The translations under genes and the position numbers were made by a program. The notes under the pieces are model-generated. The model did not search any database. It was not told the origin of the DNA and worked only from the letters and a program-made list of their open reading frames with translations. This document shows positions 33,994 through 43,262 of a stretch of DNA of 64,000 bases, in pieces. This DNA is from Phialocephala subalpina. Lineage: Eukaryota; Ascomycota; Leotiomycetes; Helotiales; Mollisiaceae. The DNA lies in assembly GCA_900073065.1 (NCBI GenBank), contig FJOG01000043.1, positions 62,001 to 126,000 on the forward strand, read 5' to 3'. Every line of letters begins with the position of its first letter. Position 1 is the stretch's first letter.

Positions 33994-34991
33994 ATGAAGC
34001 TCTCAACCTTCTTCATCCTACTCACCACAGCGTGGGTAGTTCAAGCCCAGTTCATAGGCAACGCATCTATCAACACTCCTGAAGCTGCGGCCTCGGTAGG
34101 AACAGGTCCTTACCCCGCCGTAAGTCCTACCTCCTCCCTCATTCACATTTCTAATCCTGACATGTAAAGCTTTTTAGTCCTTCTTGTCCTCTCCAACCCT
34201 CCTCAACCACACAATCTACCAACCCAAGCATATCCCCCATGGAATGAAGTTGCCTGTTCTGGTCTGGAGCAACGGAGGTTGTATCTCTTCCGGTGTCATC
34301 ATGTACCCGTTCCTCGTACAACTCGCATCCCAAGGTATCATCGTCATCGTCAACGGCGCACCAGGAAATGTGACCGCGACTTACGATTCTTTCGGCCCGG
34401 GCCCTCGCACCACGTATCATATGCTGATCGAAGCTATGGACTGGGCCACTGCGAACGCTGGCAAAGGCAACTGGACACATATGGACACGCGTAGGATTGG
34501 GGTTGCGGGTCAAAGCTGTGGTGGAATCGAAGCTTATTCTGCGGGTGCGGATCCGAGAGCCACTGTTATTGGGATTTTCAACTCGGGTGGAAACCTTACC
34601 GGCAAGGCTACGATTCTTCCTTCAAGCATCATGAAGCCAATCTTCTACTTCCTTGGTGGACCAACAGATATTGCGTATAAATACGTAAGTATCTCCGACC
34701 TGTTGATGGAAAAGTAATGAGTATTAACAAAAGCGATAGGGTGAAGCCGACTACAAGAACTTGCCAACAAACACACCTGCGTGGAAGGGCAACTTACCTA
34801 TCGGTCATGCGGGTACATACAATGAAGTCAACGGTGGGAAGATAGGTGTTGCTGCTTCGTATTGGGTTGACTGGGTGCTTCGTGGTAACTCGAGTGCGAA
34901 GTCGTGGTTCACCTCGAATACATCCTCGACAGCTGCGGGTTGGGATGTTACGAGCAAGAACTTGCAAAAGATTCACCTATCGCCAATTTGA
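33994..34991 (+). CDS. Secreted alpha/beta hydrolase
   Basis: Exons 33994-34119, 34178-34684 and 34740-34991 total 885 nt, giving 294 residues. The N-terminus MKLSTFFILLTTAWVVQAQ is a signal peptide. The core has the alpha/beta hydrolase order: LPVLVWSNGGC (oxyanion-hole strand), ASQGIIVIVNGAPG, then RRIGVAGQSCGGIEAY with nucleophile Ser155 in G-x-S-x-G. The acid and His are probably in GGPTDIAYK and IGHAGTYNEV (His). Several N-x-S/T sites fit secretion. Relatives are fungal extracellular lipase/esterase- or dienelactone-hydrolase-like proteins. The substrate is unknown. A CT-rich leader precedes the ATG. Confidence 0.85.
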
Positions 34992-35214
34992 GAATGTTGT
35001 TCTGGCTAGGCTTTGATGCATTTGAGATAGCGATGGAGGGGAGGCCTCAATGTTCTTTGCTGTTGGGATAGAGGCGAGGTCTCAATGTTCCTTGCTGTGG
35101 CCAAAAATCTGCTTCCACTGTGGGCAGTAAATTACAGAAATGAAAATTCTTGCACGTACTTCGAAGTTCTTTGACGTGCCATCCACACTTGAAATACATT
35201 GCTCGAACTTGAAT

Positions 35215-35685
35215 CTACCAATCAGGCTCAATCCAATAGTCCTTCCAACCCGTCTCAGTATCTGCTTCCTTGAATTTCTCGATCCCACCCTCGACTCTAT
35301 CTTCCCCAATCTTCCACACTCCTCGCTCCACCATACCGGTCCAATTATCCAACAACTTCACCAATCTTTGTGCCCTACTCCAGTCTCCACCGAAGGGTTT
35401 AAAACCGTGCTGATACAGATCATTGAAGCCGCCATAGTCCCTCTCTTCGATAAGCTGTCCAGTGCTTTTCCGAGCATGCCCATTCTCGCAAATAGAAAAC
35501 GGTAGGATTAGTCGGAACCCTTCCTCGGCCGTATCTTCAGCTCCTCGACTGGTTCCCATGGTATATAGACCTGGTGGGCTGGGCTTGTCGTTTTGCGCGA
35601 GAGTGTTGGCGGATCTGGTGCTGTCGTTCTCGTTCTCAGCCTCGCTCGAGATACCTTCTGCCGGGAACAGCATAACAGAAGGGAT
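35215..35685 (-). CDS. Unrecognised protein, 5' end lost in the gap
   Basis: An open minus-strand frame runs from the gap edge to a stop at 35215. The first visible ATG is at 35673 (152 residues), but the frame is open upstream into the gap. The C-terminal part (DYGGFNDLYQHGFKPFGGDWSRAQRLVKLLDNWTGMVERGVWK, ending WKDYWIEPDW) has the composition of a real protein. The N-terminal visible part is low-complexity. No family recognised. Confidence 0.5.
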   Translation of the reverse strand: MPSVMLFPAEGISSEAENENDSTRSANTLAQNDKPSPPGLYTMGTSRGAEDTAEEGFRLILPFSICENGHARKSTGQLIEERDYGGFNDLYQHGFKPFGGDWSRAQRLVKLLDNWTGMVERGVWKIGEDRVEGGIEKFKEADTETGWKDYWIEPDW

Positions 35686-36436
35686 NNNNNNNNNNNNNNN
35701 NNNNNNNNNNNNNNNNNNNNNNNNNNNNNNNNNNNNNNNNNNNNNNNNNNNNNNNNNNNNNNNNNNNNNNNNNNNNNNNNNNNNNNNNNNNNNNNNNNNN
35801 NNNNNNNNNNNNNNNNNNNNNNNNNNNNNNNNNNNNNNNNNNNNNNNNNNNNNNNNNNNNNNNNNNNNNNNNNNNNNNNNNNNNNNNNNNNNNNNNNNNN
35901 NNNNNNNNNNNNNNNNNNNNNNNNNNNNNNNNNNNNNNNNNNNNNNNNNNNNNNNNNNNNNNNNNNNNNNNNNNNNNNNNNNNNNNNNNNNNNNNNNNNN
36001 NNNNNNNNNNNNNNNNNNNNNNNNNNNNNNNNNNNNNNNNNNNNNNNNNNNNNNNNNNNNNNNNNNNNNNNNNNNNNNNNNNNNNNNNNNNNNNNNNNNN
36101 NNNNNNNNNNNNNNNNNNNNNNNNNNNNNNNNNNNNNNNNNNNNNNNNNNNNNNNNNNNNNNNNNNNNNNNNNNNNNNNNNNNNNNNNNNNNNNNNNNNN
36201 NNNNNNNNNNNNNNNNNNNNNNNNNNNNNNNNNNNNNNNNNNNNNNNNNNNNNNNNNNNNNNNNNNNNNNNNNNNNNNNNNNNNNNNNNNNNNNNNNNNN
36301 NNNNNNNNNNNNNNNNNNNNNNNNNNNNNNNNNNNNNNNNNNNNNNNNNNNNNNNNNNNNNNNNNNNNNNNNNNNNNNNNNNNNNNNNNNNNNNNNNNNN
36401 NNNNNNNNNNNNNNNNNNNNNNNNNNNNNNNNNNNN
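35686..36436. other. Assembly gap (751 N)
   Basis: A run of N. It hides the left part of the transposase element and possibly the start of the 35215-35685 gene. Confidence 0.99.
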
Positions 36437-37325
36437 CCAAAAGAAGCTTCTAGATCAACGTTGGATTCGCCAAATTATTCGGTTTATCGCAAGAAATTAC
36501 ACCACAAGACGCATGACCTTTGAACAAGTCAAAAGAGCTCTCAATATCCCAGCCTCAGCACGCACTATTCGTCGAGAACTCCGCAAAGCAGGCTACCGTC
36601 GCTGTATTGCATGTCCTAGGCCTTTCATCTCTCGCGCACAAGCAAAAAAGAGGCTTGCTTTTGCTTATAAGCATCGATGGTGGGGGACATCTGACTGGGC
36701 AGCCTCGAGAGAAGGAGGGGGGGATTGGAGAAAGGTTATATGGTCTGATGAGTGCATTTTTGAGCTAGGGAAGAATGGAAGGGTTTGGGTGACTCGAAGG
36801 GTAGATGAAAAGAGGTGTTAAGACTGCATTCGATCGACTTATAGGTCAGGAAGAGTATCGGTCATGATTTGGGGAGCAATTGGCTGGGATTACAAGTCTC
36901 CATTGGTCTTCTTAGAGAAGGAGGAAAAGGCCAAAGGAGTCAATTCGCGGGCGTACCGTGATCAAGTACTTGAACCTATTGTTTTCCCTTTATTTGACGA
37001 GCTTGGATCGGAGTATATCTTCATGGAAGATGGGGCAAAGGTCCATAAGGGGCATGCGAGACTTGCTAAGCTTCAGCATAGCATTCGAGGCTTTGATTGG
37101 CCCCCTTCTTCGCCCGATTTGAACGTCATTGAGAAGGTTTGGAGGTGGATGAAAGAAGAATTGAAGAAGCTTCCATTTGTACCAACTTCTAAGGAAGTAT
37201 TATGTAGGGAGATTCAGAGGCTATGGGATCAAGTGGATCCACGTGACTACCGCAAATACACAGAGAGATTAACTTGTAAATTAGAAGATGTAATTGAGGT
37301 AAAAGGGTTAGCTACTATTCATTAA
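36437..37325 (+). mobile_element. Tc1/mariner-type transposase, one in-frame stop, 5' end in gap
   Basis: In one frame from the gap edge: an HTH region (WIRQIIRFI, TFEQVKRALNIPASARTIRREL), then DWRKVIWSDECIF with the first catalytic Asp, RVWVTRR, a TAA at 36819-36821, DCIRSTYRSGRVSVMIWGAIGW, FMEDGAKVHKGH with the second Asp, and WPPSSPDLNVIEKVW with the catalytic Glu. This is the DDE order of Tc1/mariner transposases (DDE_3-like). A single stop in an otherwise intact frame fits a recent point mutation, for example C-to-T. No inverted repeat is identified; the left end is in the gap and the right end must lie before 37443. Confidence 0.85.
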
Positions 37326-37442
37326 TATATGATTCAAATTTGGGAGGAAACTATAAGAAAATGTAAAAGTTATAATTATTTCAAAACAAGGGGTCATTTG
37401 ATGTTCTCGCTTAAGGGTGCCGGAGAGCTGTGGCCCTAACTC

Positions 37443-38366
37443 TTACAATCGGTCATCTTCTTGTTTGACTGAAGTGAAAGGCTGACTGGAAGCAAAACTC
37501 TCGGGAGTGGGTAGCAAGAGACCGGGTGCGATGTATTTGAAGTTGGGCGGGCGAATCATTGTGAGGAAGGATCTGGCGAAGGAAGGGTTCGGTACCGAAG
37601 TAGAGTCTAGGATTTGCTGCGATATAAGAGGATTGGAAGTTGGCCATTTCTTCGCAGACTTTGGTATCCGGCACTCGATAGCGATGACGAGGCGGTTGAA
37701 TGCAGTCACTGTTTCTTCCACCTGTTGAGGACTGTAACTGTGGTACATCCAAGGACCATACTTCTCGTTATGAAGCTTGACTCCGCTTGGTCCTGCTGAG
37801 ATTTTGCCTATTCGGATTGTCGAGATCCAGTTGCTCAACACCGTCTCCAGGGGATGCCACAGATGTTCATGCTCAAGTCTATTGGCGAAGTCTTGATCAT
37901 CGATACTTATAAACATTGCGGCTTTGTGGAGTTTTTGATCGTAGCAGAGTCCGTCGTTGTGACCCCCCAGGAGGCCCGAATTTGTTCTGTAGAGGGTCAT
38001 TCGTCTGGACTCTTCGCCATCCTCAGAATACCCCTCCCAATCGAACCAAAGCTCATCTGGATAAGTCAATCCTGATACCCAGTAAAAAAGAATGGTATCA
38101 TCGCTTCCACTGGGATCGTAAACAGCCTCTAGGAACTTGACAAGATTCGGCTCAAGACGACTACGAAGATCGTTGGCTGCATTGCCATGATTGTCGAACC
38201 AAGATTGGAATTTTAGGTCGCAAAGCGGACGGTTGCTCGCTACCCAGGCGTATCGTATGAGATAGTTGTGCAGAGCAGCGCATCGTTCGTAATCCAGGCC
38301 GTCAATAGCGCGTGGAGGATTTTGGGGCGTAACGAGCCATTCGTTGATGTCTGGGATCTGATCCAT
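37443..38366 (-). CDS. Unrecognised single-exon protein, 307 residues
   Basis: A clean single-exon frame with even amino-acid use and no signal peptide. It starts MDQIPDINEWLVTPQNP and includes YLIRYAWVASNRPLCDLKF, FLEAVYDPSGSDDTILFYWVSG, and a Trp/Tyr-rich middle; the end is Ser/Pro-rich (TPESFASSQPF). No motif suggests a function. It lies tail-to-tail with the transposase element, 117 bp from its stop. Confidence 0.68.
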   Translation of the reverse strand: MDQIPDINEWLVTPQNPPRAIDGLDYERCAALHNYLIRYAWVASNRPLCDLKFQSWFDNHGNAANDLRSRLEPNLVKFLEAVYDPSGSDDTILFYWVSGLTYPDELWFDWEGYSEDGEESRRMTLYRTNSGLLGGHNDGLCYDQKLHKAAMFISIDDQDFANRLEHEHLWHPLETVLSNWISTIRIGKISAGPSGVKLHNEKYGPWMYHSYSPQQVEETVTAFNRLVIAIECRIPKSAKKWPTSNPLISQQILDSTSVPNPSFARSFLTMIRPPNFKYIAPGLLLPTPESFASSQPFTSVKQEDDRL

Positions 38367-38764
38367 TGCGATGTTCTGTAAAGAAATTTTCCACTGGATT
38401 GAAAGTTTGCGGGATGAAGAAGAATAGAAACGTCAGGGGAGGGAAATATTTAGTCCCTCGCTTAGCCCAGGACGGGTGGTGCTTTGCCCAAGGATCATCA
38501 AAGCACAAAAAAGAGCCCAAAGGGCTAGAAGTGCCATCATTTCTTCGCTGGCCTTGTTCGGGGTATTAAATACTAAATTTTTATGTCGCCCACAGTATCA
38601 AATGCCTAAGAACGTGCAGGGTTCGGTGTCAGTCGTGCTGTAATCACAAATTCCCCTCCAATGGTGTAGATGTAGAAATTTGCATTGGAAAATCACTGTG
38701 TATACACTCGCAAAATGAGGTGATGTTTAGATGGGTTGCCATTTGGTCTGTATTATGGCTTTCT
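38367..38764. other. Spacer, no gene
   Basis: Upstream region of the 307-residue gene and 3' region of the chitin-binding fragment. Nothing coding is seen. Confidence 0.6.
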
Positions 38765-39333
38765 CTATTCTGCATGCTTTGTGACATTAAGTGAGGCGGT
38801 GGGAGGATTGGAGATAAGAGAACTTCCACAAGCACCACTGTAACAATTTTCAGGAGAGCACGAGCTCCATGCGCTACCACAGAAGCCTGAATTTGAGCAG
38901 CAGACCCTGAACTGGGTGCCCGTGCAAGTTTTGTTTCCAGCAAAAAGAGGTCCGCATTCGCCGTTTGTTGAAAGACCCCCTATACCGGTATCGCGAGCTC
39001 CAGAATAGCATTTTCCAATCCCACAGAACCCTGTGCCATTCCCGCAGTATCCATGAACTACTCGAAAGTCAGCAAGGTTCCTAGCAATTGGAAATTTCAG
39101 AACATTTGCTCTTACCACTACAGCAAGGTCCAAAGTCTGGGCTTGTACAGGTCAACCCAGCCACCTCAGAGCCGCAGGTACCCGGCTTGTTAATTGGAGG
39201 GGAAATGGCGGTAAGTGAAGGCCTCCTCACATATTGCAGGAACTGACGTCGGAATTCTCGTAGCTCAAGGTGGGGATTGGCAGAACTGGAAGAGAGCTCA
39301 ATGGAGAAGATGCAGCAGCTTTCGGTGGTCTGT
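38765..39333 (-). CDS. Chitin-binding type-1 (CBM18) protein, N-terminus missing
   Basis: Exon up to 39116 and exon 39057-38765 join across a 58-nt intron. They encode two hevein-like CBM18 modules: PGTCGSEVAGLTCTSPDFGPCC / VHGYCGNGTGFCG, and GECGPLFAGNKTCTGTQFRVCC / NSGFCGSAWSSCSPENCYSGAC. The Cys spacing is near complete in both. Upstream coding can be read to about 39333 (FSIELSSSSANPHLELREF) with an acceptor-like TTACAG, but there is no start codon and no signal peptide. It is probably the chitin-binding tail of a larger secreted enzyme or lectin that has lost its front. The 5' limit overlaps a plus-strand ORF, so the boundary is uncertain. Confidence 0.6.
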
Positions 39334-39349
39334 CTGTAATAACATTATC

Positions 39350-41232
39350 CCACCTCCCGCAACTTGGGCATTTGGGCCACTTCCTGGACGTCGAGACACA
39401 GCGAGCGGGAAGCATTTTGTCAAGGCATATGGGTTTGATTCTCAAACTCCTGGCTCGTCTTGCTTTGCCTCGTATTCCTTCACTGGAGCAAATCAACGCA
39501 TTTCCAGGACGATGATGCCAGACCATGGTTTTAGAGTTCTTCTCGACGATCCGTAAGTAATTGCCTTCCACGAGATTGTGTCTCCCTATTGAAATTAATC
39601 CGATATTCTTGTTCAAATACTGAAAAAGATATTAGAATGTTCGGCACGAGTTTTGATTGGGAACAGCAAGACTGGCTGGTGGACCCGGCTCCTGAGAGCA
39701 ATAAGTCAAACCCCCTAGAAGTGCCCCCCCCCGGATGTGGGCCACCCTTTTACACCAAAAACCCCTATTTTAGAACTTAATAACTCTACCACAAATTAAT
39801 AAAATAATATAAGATTTAAATATATCTTTTAATTATATAAATATAATAAAATAATTTTTTTTAATGGTATTTAAATTTATTAATATTAAATAAATAATTT
39901 TTGAAAATTATAACTTTTATATATTTTTTATAATTAATTAAAACTCTTTTGATAATTTGTAAATATAGTTTTTTTTAAAAGAAAATATTTCTTATAAAGG
40001 TTAAAACTTAATAAATTAAAAATTATTAAATTTTATAAAGTATTAAAAGAAGTATATTTTATTAAATAATTAAAATTTCATTTTTTTATTTTTTGAGTTT
40101 TCTTTTTCGAATATTAATATAAATTTGAGATTAAAATTTCTAAAAATACTTTATATTAATATAATATAAATTACGAGTTTTAAGGGCCATTTTATTAATA
40201 GTACAGTTTTAATTAAAGAAATTAAAAATATTAAAAAAAAAATATTAAAATTTTTAAATGAATTTTATATTAACGTTATTATTAATAATATAATTTCTAA
40301 ATTAGAATTTTTGAAGTTGCATTAGAATAAGAAAATCATTTTAATTTTAATTTTGATTTTAATTCTTTATTTATTTTTAAAAAGGTTATTTAGAAAATAT
40401 AATTTATATATAATTTATATATAAATTCAAAAATTATAATTAAAATATTAATTATTTAATAAAAGAATTTAAAATATAAAAATAAAATTAGTAATATTTA
40501 TTCAAATATTATAAATATTTAATAATTTTAATTTTATTATAATATATAAACATTTGGTGGAGTTATAATACCCTCAAAAATCGATTTTTTGGTGGGGAAG
40601 GTGGCCCACATCAGGGGGGGCCCACTTCTAGGGGGTTTGACTTAGCGCTCTGCGTCCGACAAGTATGAATAGCGCCAACAATCTCAAAAGAACCGCACAC
40701 GACCTTCAAAACCTCATGGACATAACGACGGTGGAATTCAAGGGATATCGCCTGTTTGAACGTATCTCGGCTCGAGAACTCGACGAGGAAGTGGTCGAGG
40801 CTCAGGGCTGTCATAAAGATTCTGAGGAGCAAGATCATTCTGTGATTATCCTCGGTAATGAGTGTGGTCTTGTGGAGGCCGTGACACTCACTGCACCTCC
40901 TGAAGCCCCGTTCACGAGTGAGATTGTCGCGTCTCTGACTGGGATTGACATTGAGGCACTACCTGCAAAGGCAAAGCCGACGTTAGCAGACAACCTGCCG
41001 AAGAAGACAGCTGGTGTGTTGTAGACACGAGATTTATGGGCAGCTATTAGCCAGCAAATTTCTTCTCAACACCTCTAGAGACTCGAAGGAATTCGATCAA
41101 TTTCTCCGTGGCTGTGTGATTATATCCCGCGCTGCTGCGATTCCTCTTGTGGAGGAAGTTTCACATTTGGAAAATTATGGGGGAAAGCACGACGCTGTCT
41201 TTGCATTGAGGATTGACACAACTCGCAAATGA
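39350..41232 (+). pseudogene. Gene interrupted by a 939-bp element, with stop and frameshift
   Basis: Reading ATWAFGPLPGRRDTASGKHFVKAYGF.. to 39552, a probable intron (GTAAGT to TATTAG at 39635), then MFGTSFDWEQQDWLVDPAPESN, where the element begins. Taking out 39704-40642 and one TA lets the frame continue exactly into ALRPTSMNSANNLKRTAHDLQNLM and on to LPKKTAGVL. Then comes a TAG (41022-41024), TRDLWAAISQQI, and a shift into SRDSKEFDQFLRGCVIISRAAAIPLVEEVS..KHDAVFALRID. The protein family is not recognised. The stop and the shift show the gene was or became inactive besides the insertion. Confidence 0.6.
39704..40642. mobile_element. Non-coding inverted-repeat element, TA target duplication, strongly AT-rich
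   Basis: Both ends begin AGTCAAACCCCCTAGAAGTG, read inward, followed by a C-rich run, GATGTGGGCCACC and then ACACCAAAAA (left) or CCACCAAAAAA (right): inverted repeats of about 60 bp with a few differences. TA lies directly outside both ends (39702-39703, 40643-40644), the target duplication of the Tc1/mariner superfamily. The interior (39780-40560) is overwhelmingly A+T with no ORF, as expected after repeat-induced point mutation or for a non-autonomous element. Confidence 0.88.
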
Positions 41233-42322
41233 AGAAATAATCATTTGCCGCATTTGTCTTAAACTTGAAATTATCGTGATAAGAGCACCCACGTCGGCCA
41301 TTTGACTCAAGCAAATAAAAACAGTATGCCATACGTGATCTGTCTCGACGGCAGATTTCTTCCCAACCTGTATGTTTAGACCGGATGAACCATTGTACCG
41401 TACGTGCTCACGGCTGATGTCCGGCGTCATGAGCGGGCTGGAAGGCCTTGTATAAATTTAAATAATCATTTATTTTCCCGAACTGGCCAGTTCATTACAC
41501 AGAAGACACCTACCGGCGAGCTATAGAACACCAGGGCCCCAACAGATCTGACTACTCGTGTAGGAGACTACTTGCCGGTCTAGATTGCTTGAACAAAACC
41601 GATCTGCTTCATGCAAATGACCAGATAATCCGCTTCATGAAAATGACCTGATAAACCGTGCACCGATCACACCTTTTAGTTGGAATGATTTTTTTTTTTT
41701 TTTCTATTTGAAGCTTCCTCTACACATTCGCTTTGCGGCAATGTGGGCGGTAAGGGGAGGAGGCTCGTCGGCAAGCATGCGGGCCCTTTGGCGATACGAC
41801 GTTGAGAGAAGTCTGCATGTGGTTACCTCGCAACAATTGACACTATGTGACTCTTCTGGCGGTGTGAAGCCGCGCTGCATCTATCTTGGATTTGATATGA
41901 ATTGTGCTCCTAACTTCTTAGTTTGTAATGCAGAGCCTCATGAATGTCTGTATTTTGACTCTCGGAATGTGGCTGGGATAAGTTATCAAACCAATTCAAG
42001 GATCTGGCGACAACTACGGAACAAGTACCTGCTTGAGACCTTGGAGGGAACACCGAAGCACACCAGCTGCGTCAACGCCCACGTGCTATACGTGAAACTT
42101 GCAATCCTTTCGTTTGAGGCTCAATTATTCATCCATGCGACCTTTCCCAGACATTCCTGCCTGACAAAGGTGCCGAGCAGCGCGATGTTGTTATTTGGGA
42201 TGCGTAGAAATAAATGCAATTGGCTTCCCATCAATGCGTAAGTTTATCTGCTTCAGGTGTCGAGTTCGTGCTCCCAAAACAAACTTCTCGGGAACTATCC
42301 TCGGCCCTGGAGACATTAGCAA
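41233..42322. other. Gene-poor spacer with 26-bp tandem repeat
   Basis: A 26-bp unit (CGCTTCATGAAAATGACC-type) is duplicated at 41604-41655, and a T run lies near 41690. An open frame at 41708-42241 (177 codons) has unusual Cys/His-rich content and no motif; I do not call it a gene. Confidence 0.5.
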
Positions 42323-42419
42323 ATGTCTCCATGCAAGCACATAACACCGGATGCAAGACGAAATGACAGTACACGACTTCGAGAGTATTCAAAACAACCA
42401 AATCAACAACGGCATGGCT

Positions 42420-42960
42420 CTCGAAACATTCGTTCTACTTGGGGTGTCTACCCTCGACGTGTTCTCATCTACCTCGCAGAAAAAGGTCTGCTCGGCTCGA
42501 CAGGGATCAAGATCACGCCAGGTACAACTACTGTAACCTCGATGACAGCACCTGGAAAGCCACCAGGAAGTGTACCATTCCTCTCATTCGGTGACGGACG
42601 TTATATAAAGCAATCTGTTACCATCCTTGAGTACTTCGAAGACGTCTGTGATGCCGCGGAAGCTAGCCAATCCGATCAAAAAGCCCCAAATGTCTTCGAA
42701 AGACATGTATCTGGCTCCATGCAGGCAGAACGCCCGAGGAGAAAGCAAGAGTTCGGGAAGAATAACGCGCCACAATGTCGCCCCGTAGGCCGTCGAATGG
42801 GCTCCTGATCACGACGGAGGTTGCACGCGCTAGATACACACATGCAGAGCTATCTCTTTCCGGTGCGAACGTCATCATTGGGCTCAGAGTATCCCTCTCA
42901 GACTCGCTGGTATAGCGGCACGACAGCATTGGAGTTCCGAGACGCTGCAGAAGGACGCCA
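42420..42960 (+). pseudogene. Glutathione S-transferase remnant (N-terminal half)
   Basis: One frame reads YPRRVLIYLAEKGL, then APGKPPGSVPFLSFGDGRYI and KQSVTILEYFEDVCD. This matches the thioredoxin-like half of fungal GSTs, with the usual PGxPPGSVP loop and the (K)QS..ILEYFE glutathione-binding stretch. After about 42660 the reading scrambles; fragments of the C-terminal half appear in other frames and stops accumulate. There is no start codon in a sensible position. GSTs conjugate glutathione to electrophiles; this copy is not functional. Confidence 0.62.
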
Positions 42961-43262
42961 TTTGTGACTTGGCTGCAGCCTGCATGGTCTTCGCCCGACT
43001 CTGCTTATGTCGAGGCTTTCGAGGCTGAAACACCGGTTACACGGTGCTGCATCTGCCGTCTGAATGGAGTAGTTGGCTGCAATCCGATGCTAAACGTCCA
43101 AAGATATACCAGCCATCCGATTGATGAGCTTCCAACCTCACTCCTCATCAATCCAAAGTCTCAAGCAAGAAGGGACGAAGGATAAACACCTGTGACGTTG
43201 TCACCGCCTTCAACGTATCGAAGTCTTCCAAAGGGCCCAGGCCTCGCCTCCTTCCCTCGACG
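42961..43262. other. Upstream region of the HeLo-pseudokinase gene
   Basis: No ORF with motif; includes the promoter and leader for the ATG at 43263. The last fragments of the GST remnant may extend into it. Confidence 0.5.

Noticed and set aside
35462..36523. Long ORFs spanning the N run
   Set aside because: Artefacts of reading N as open codons.
41708..42241. 177-codon ORF
   Set aside because: No family resemblance, odd Cys/His content, located in a decayed zone; not enough to call a gene.
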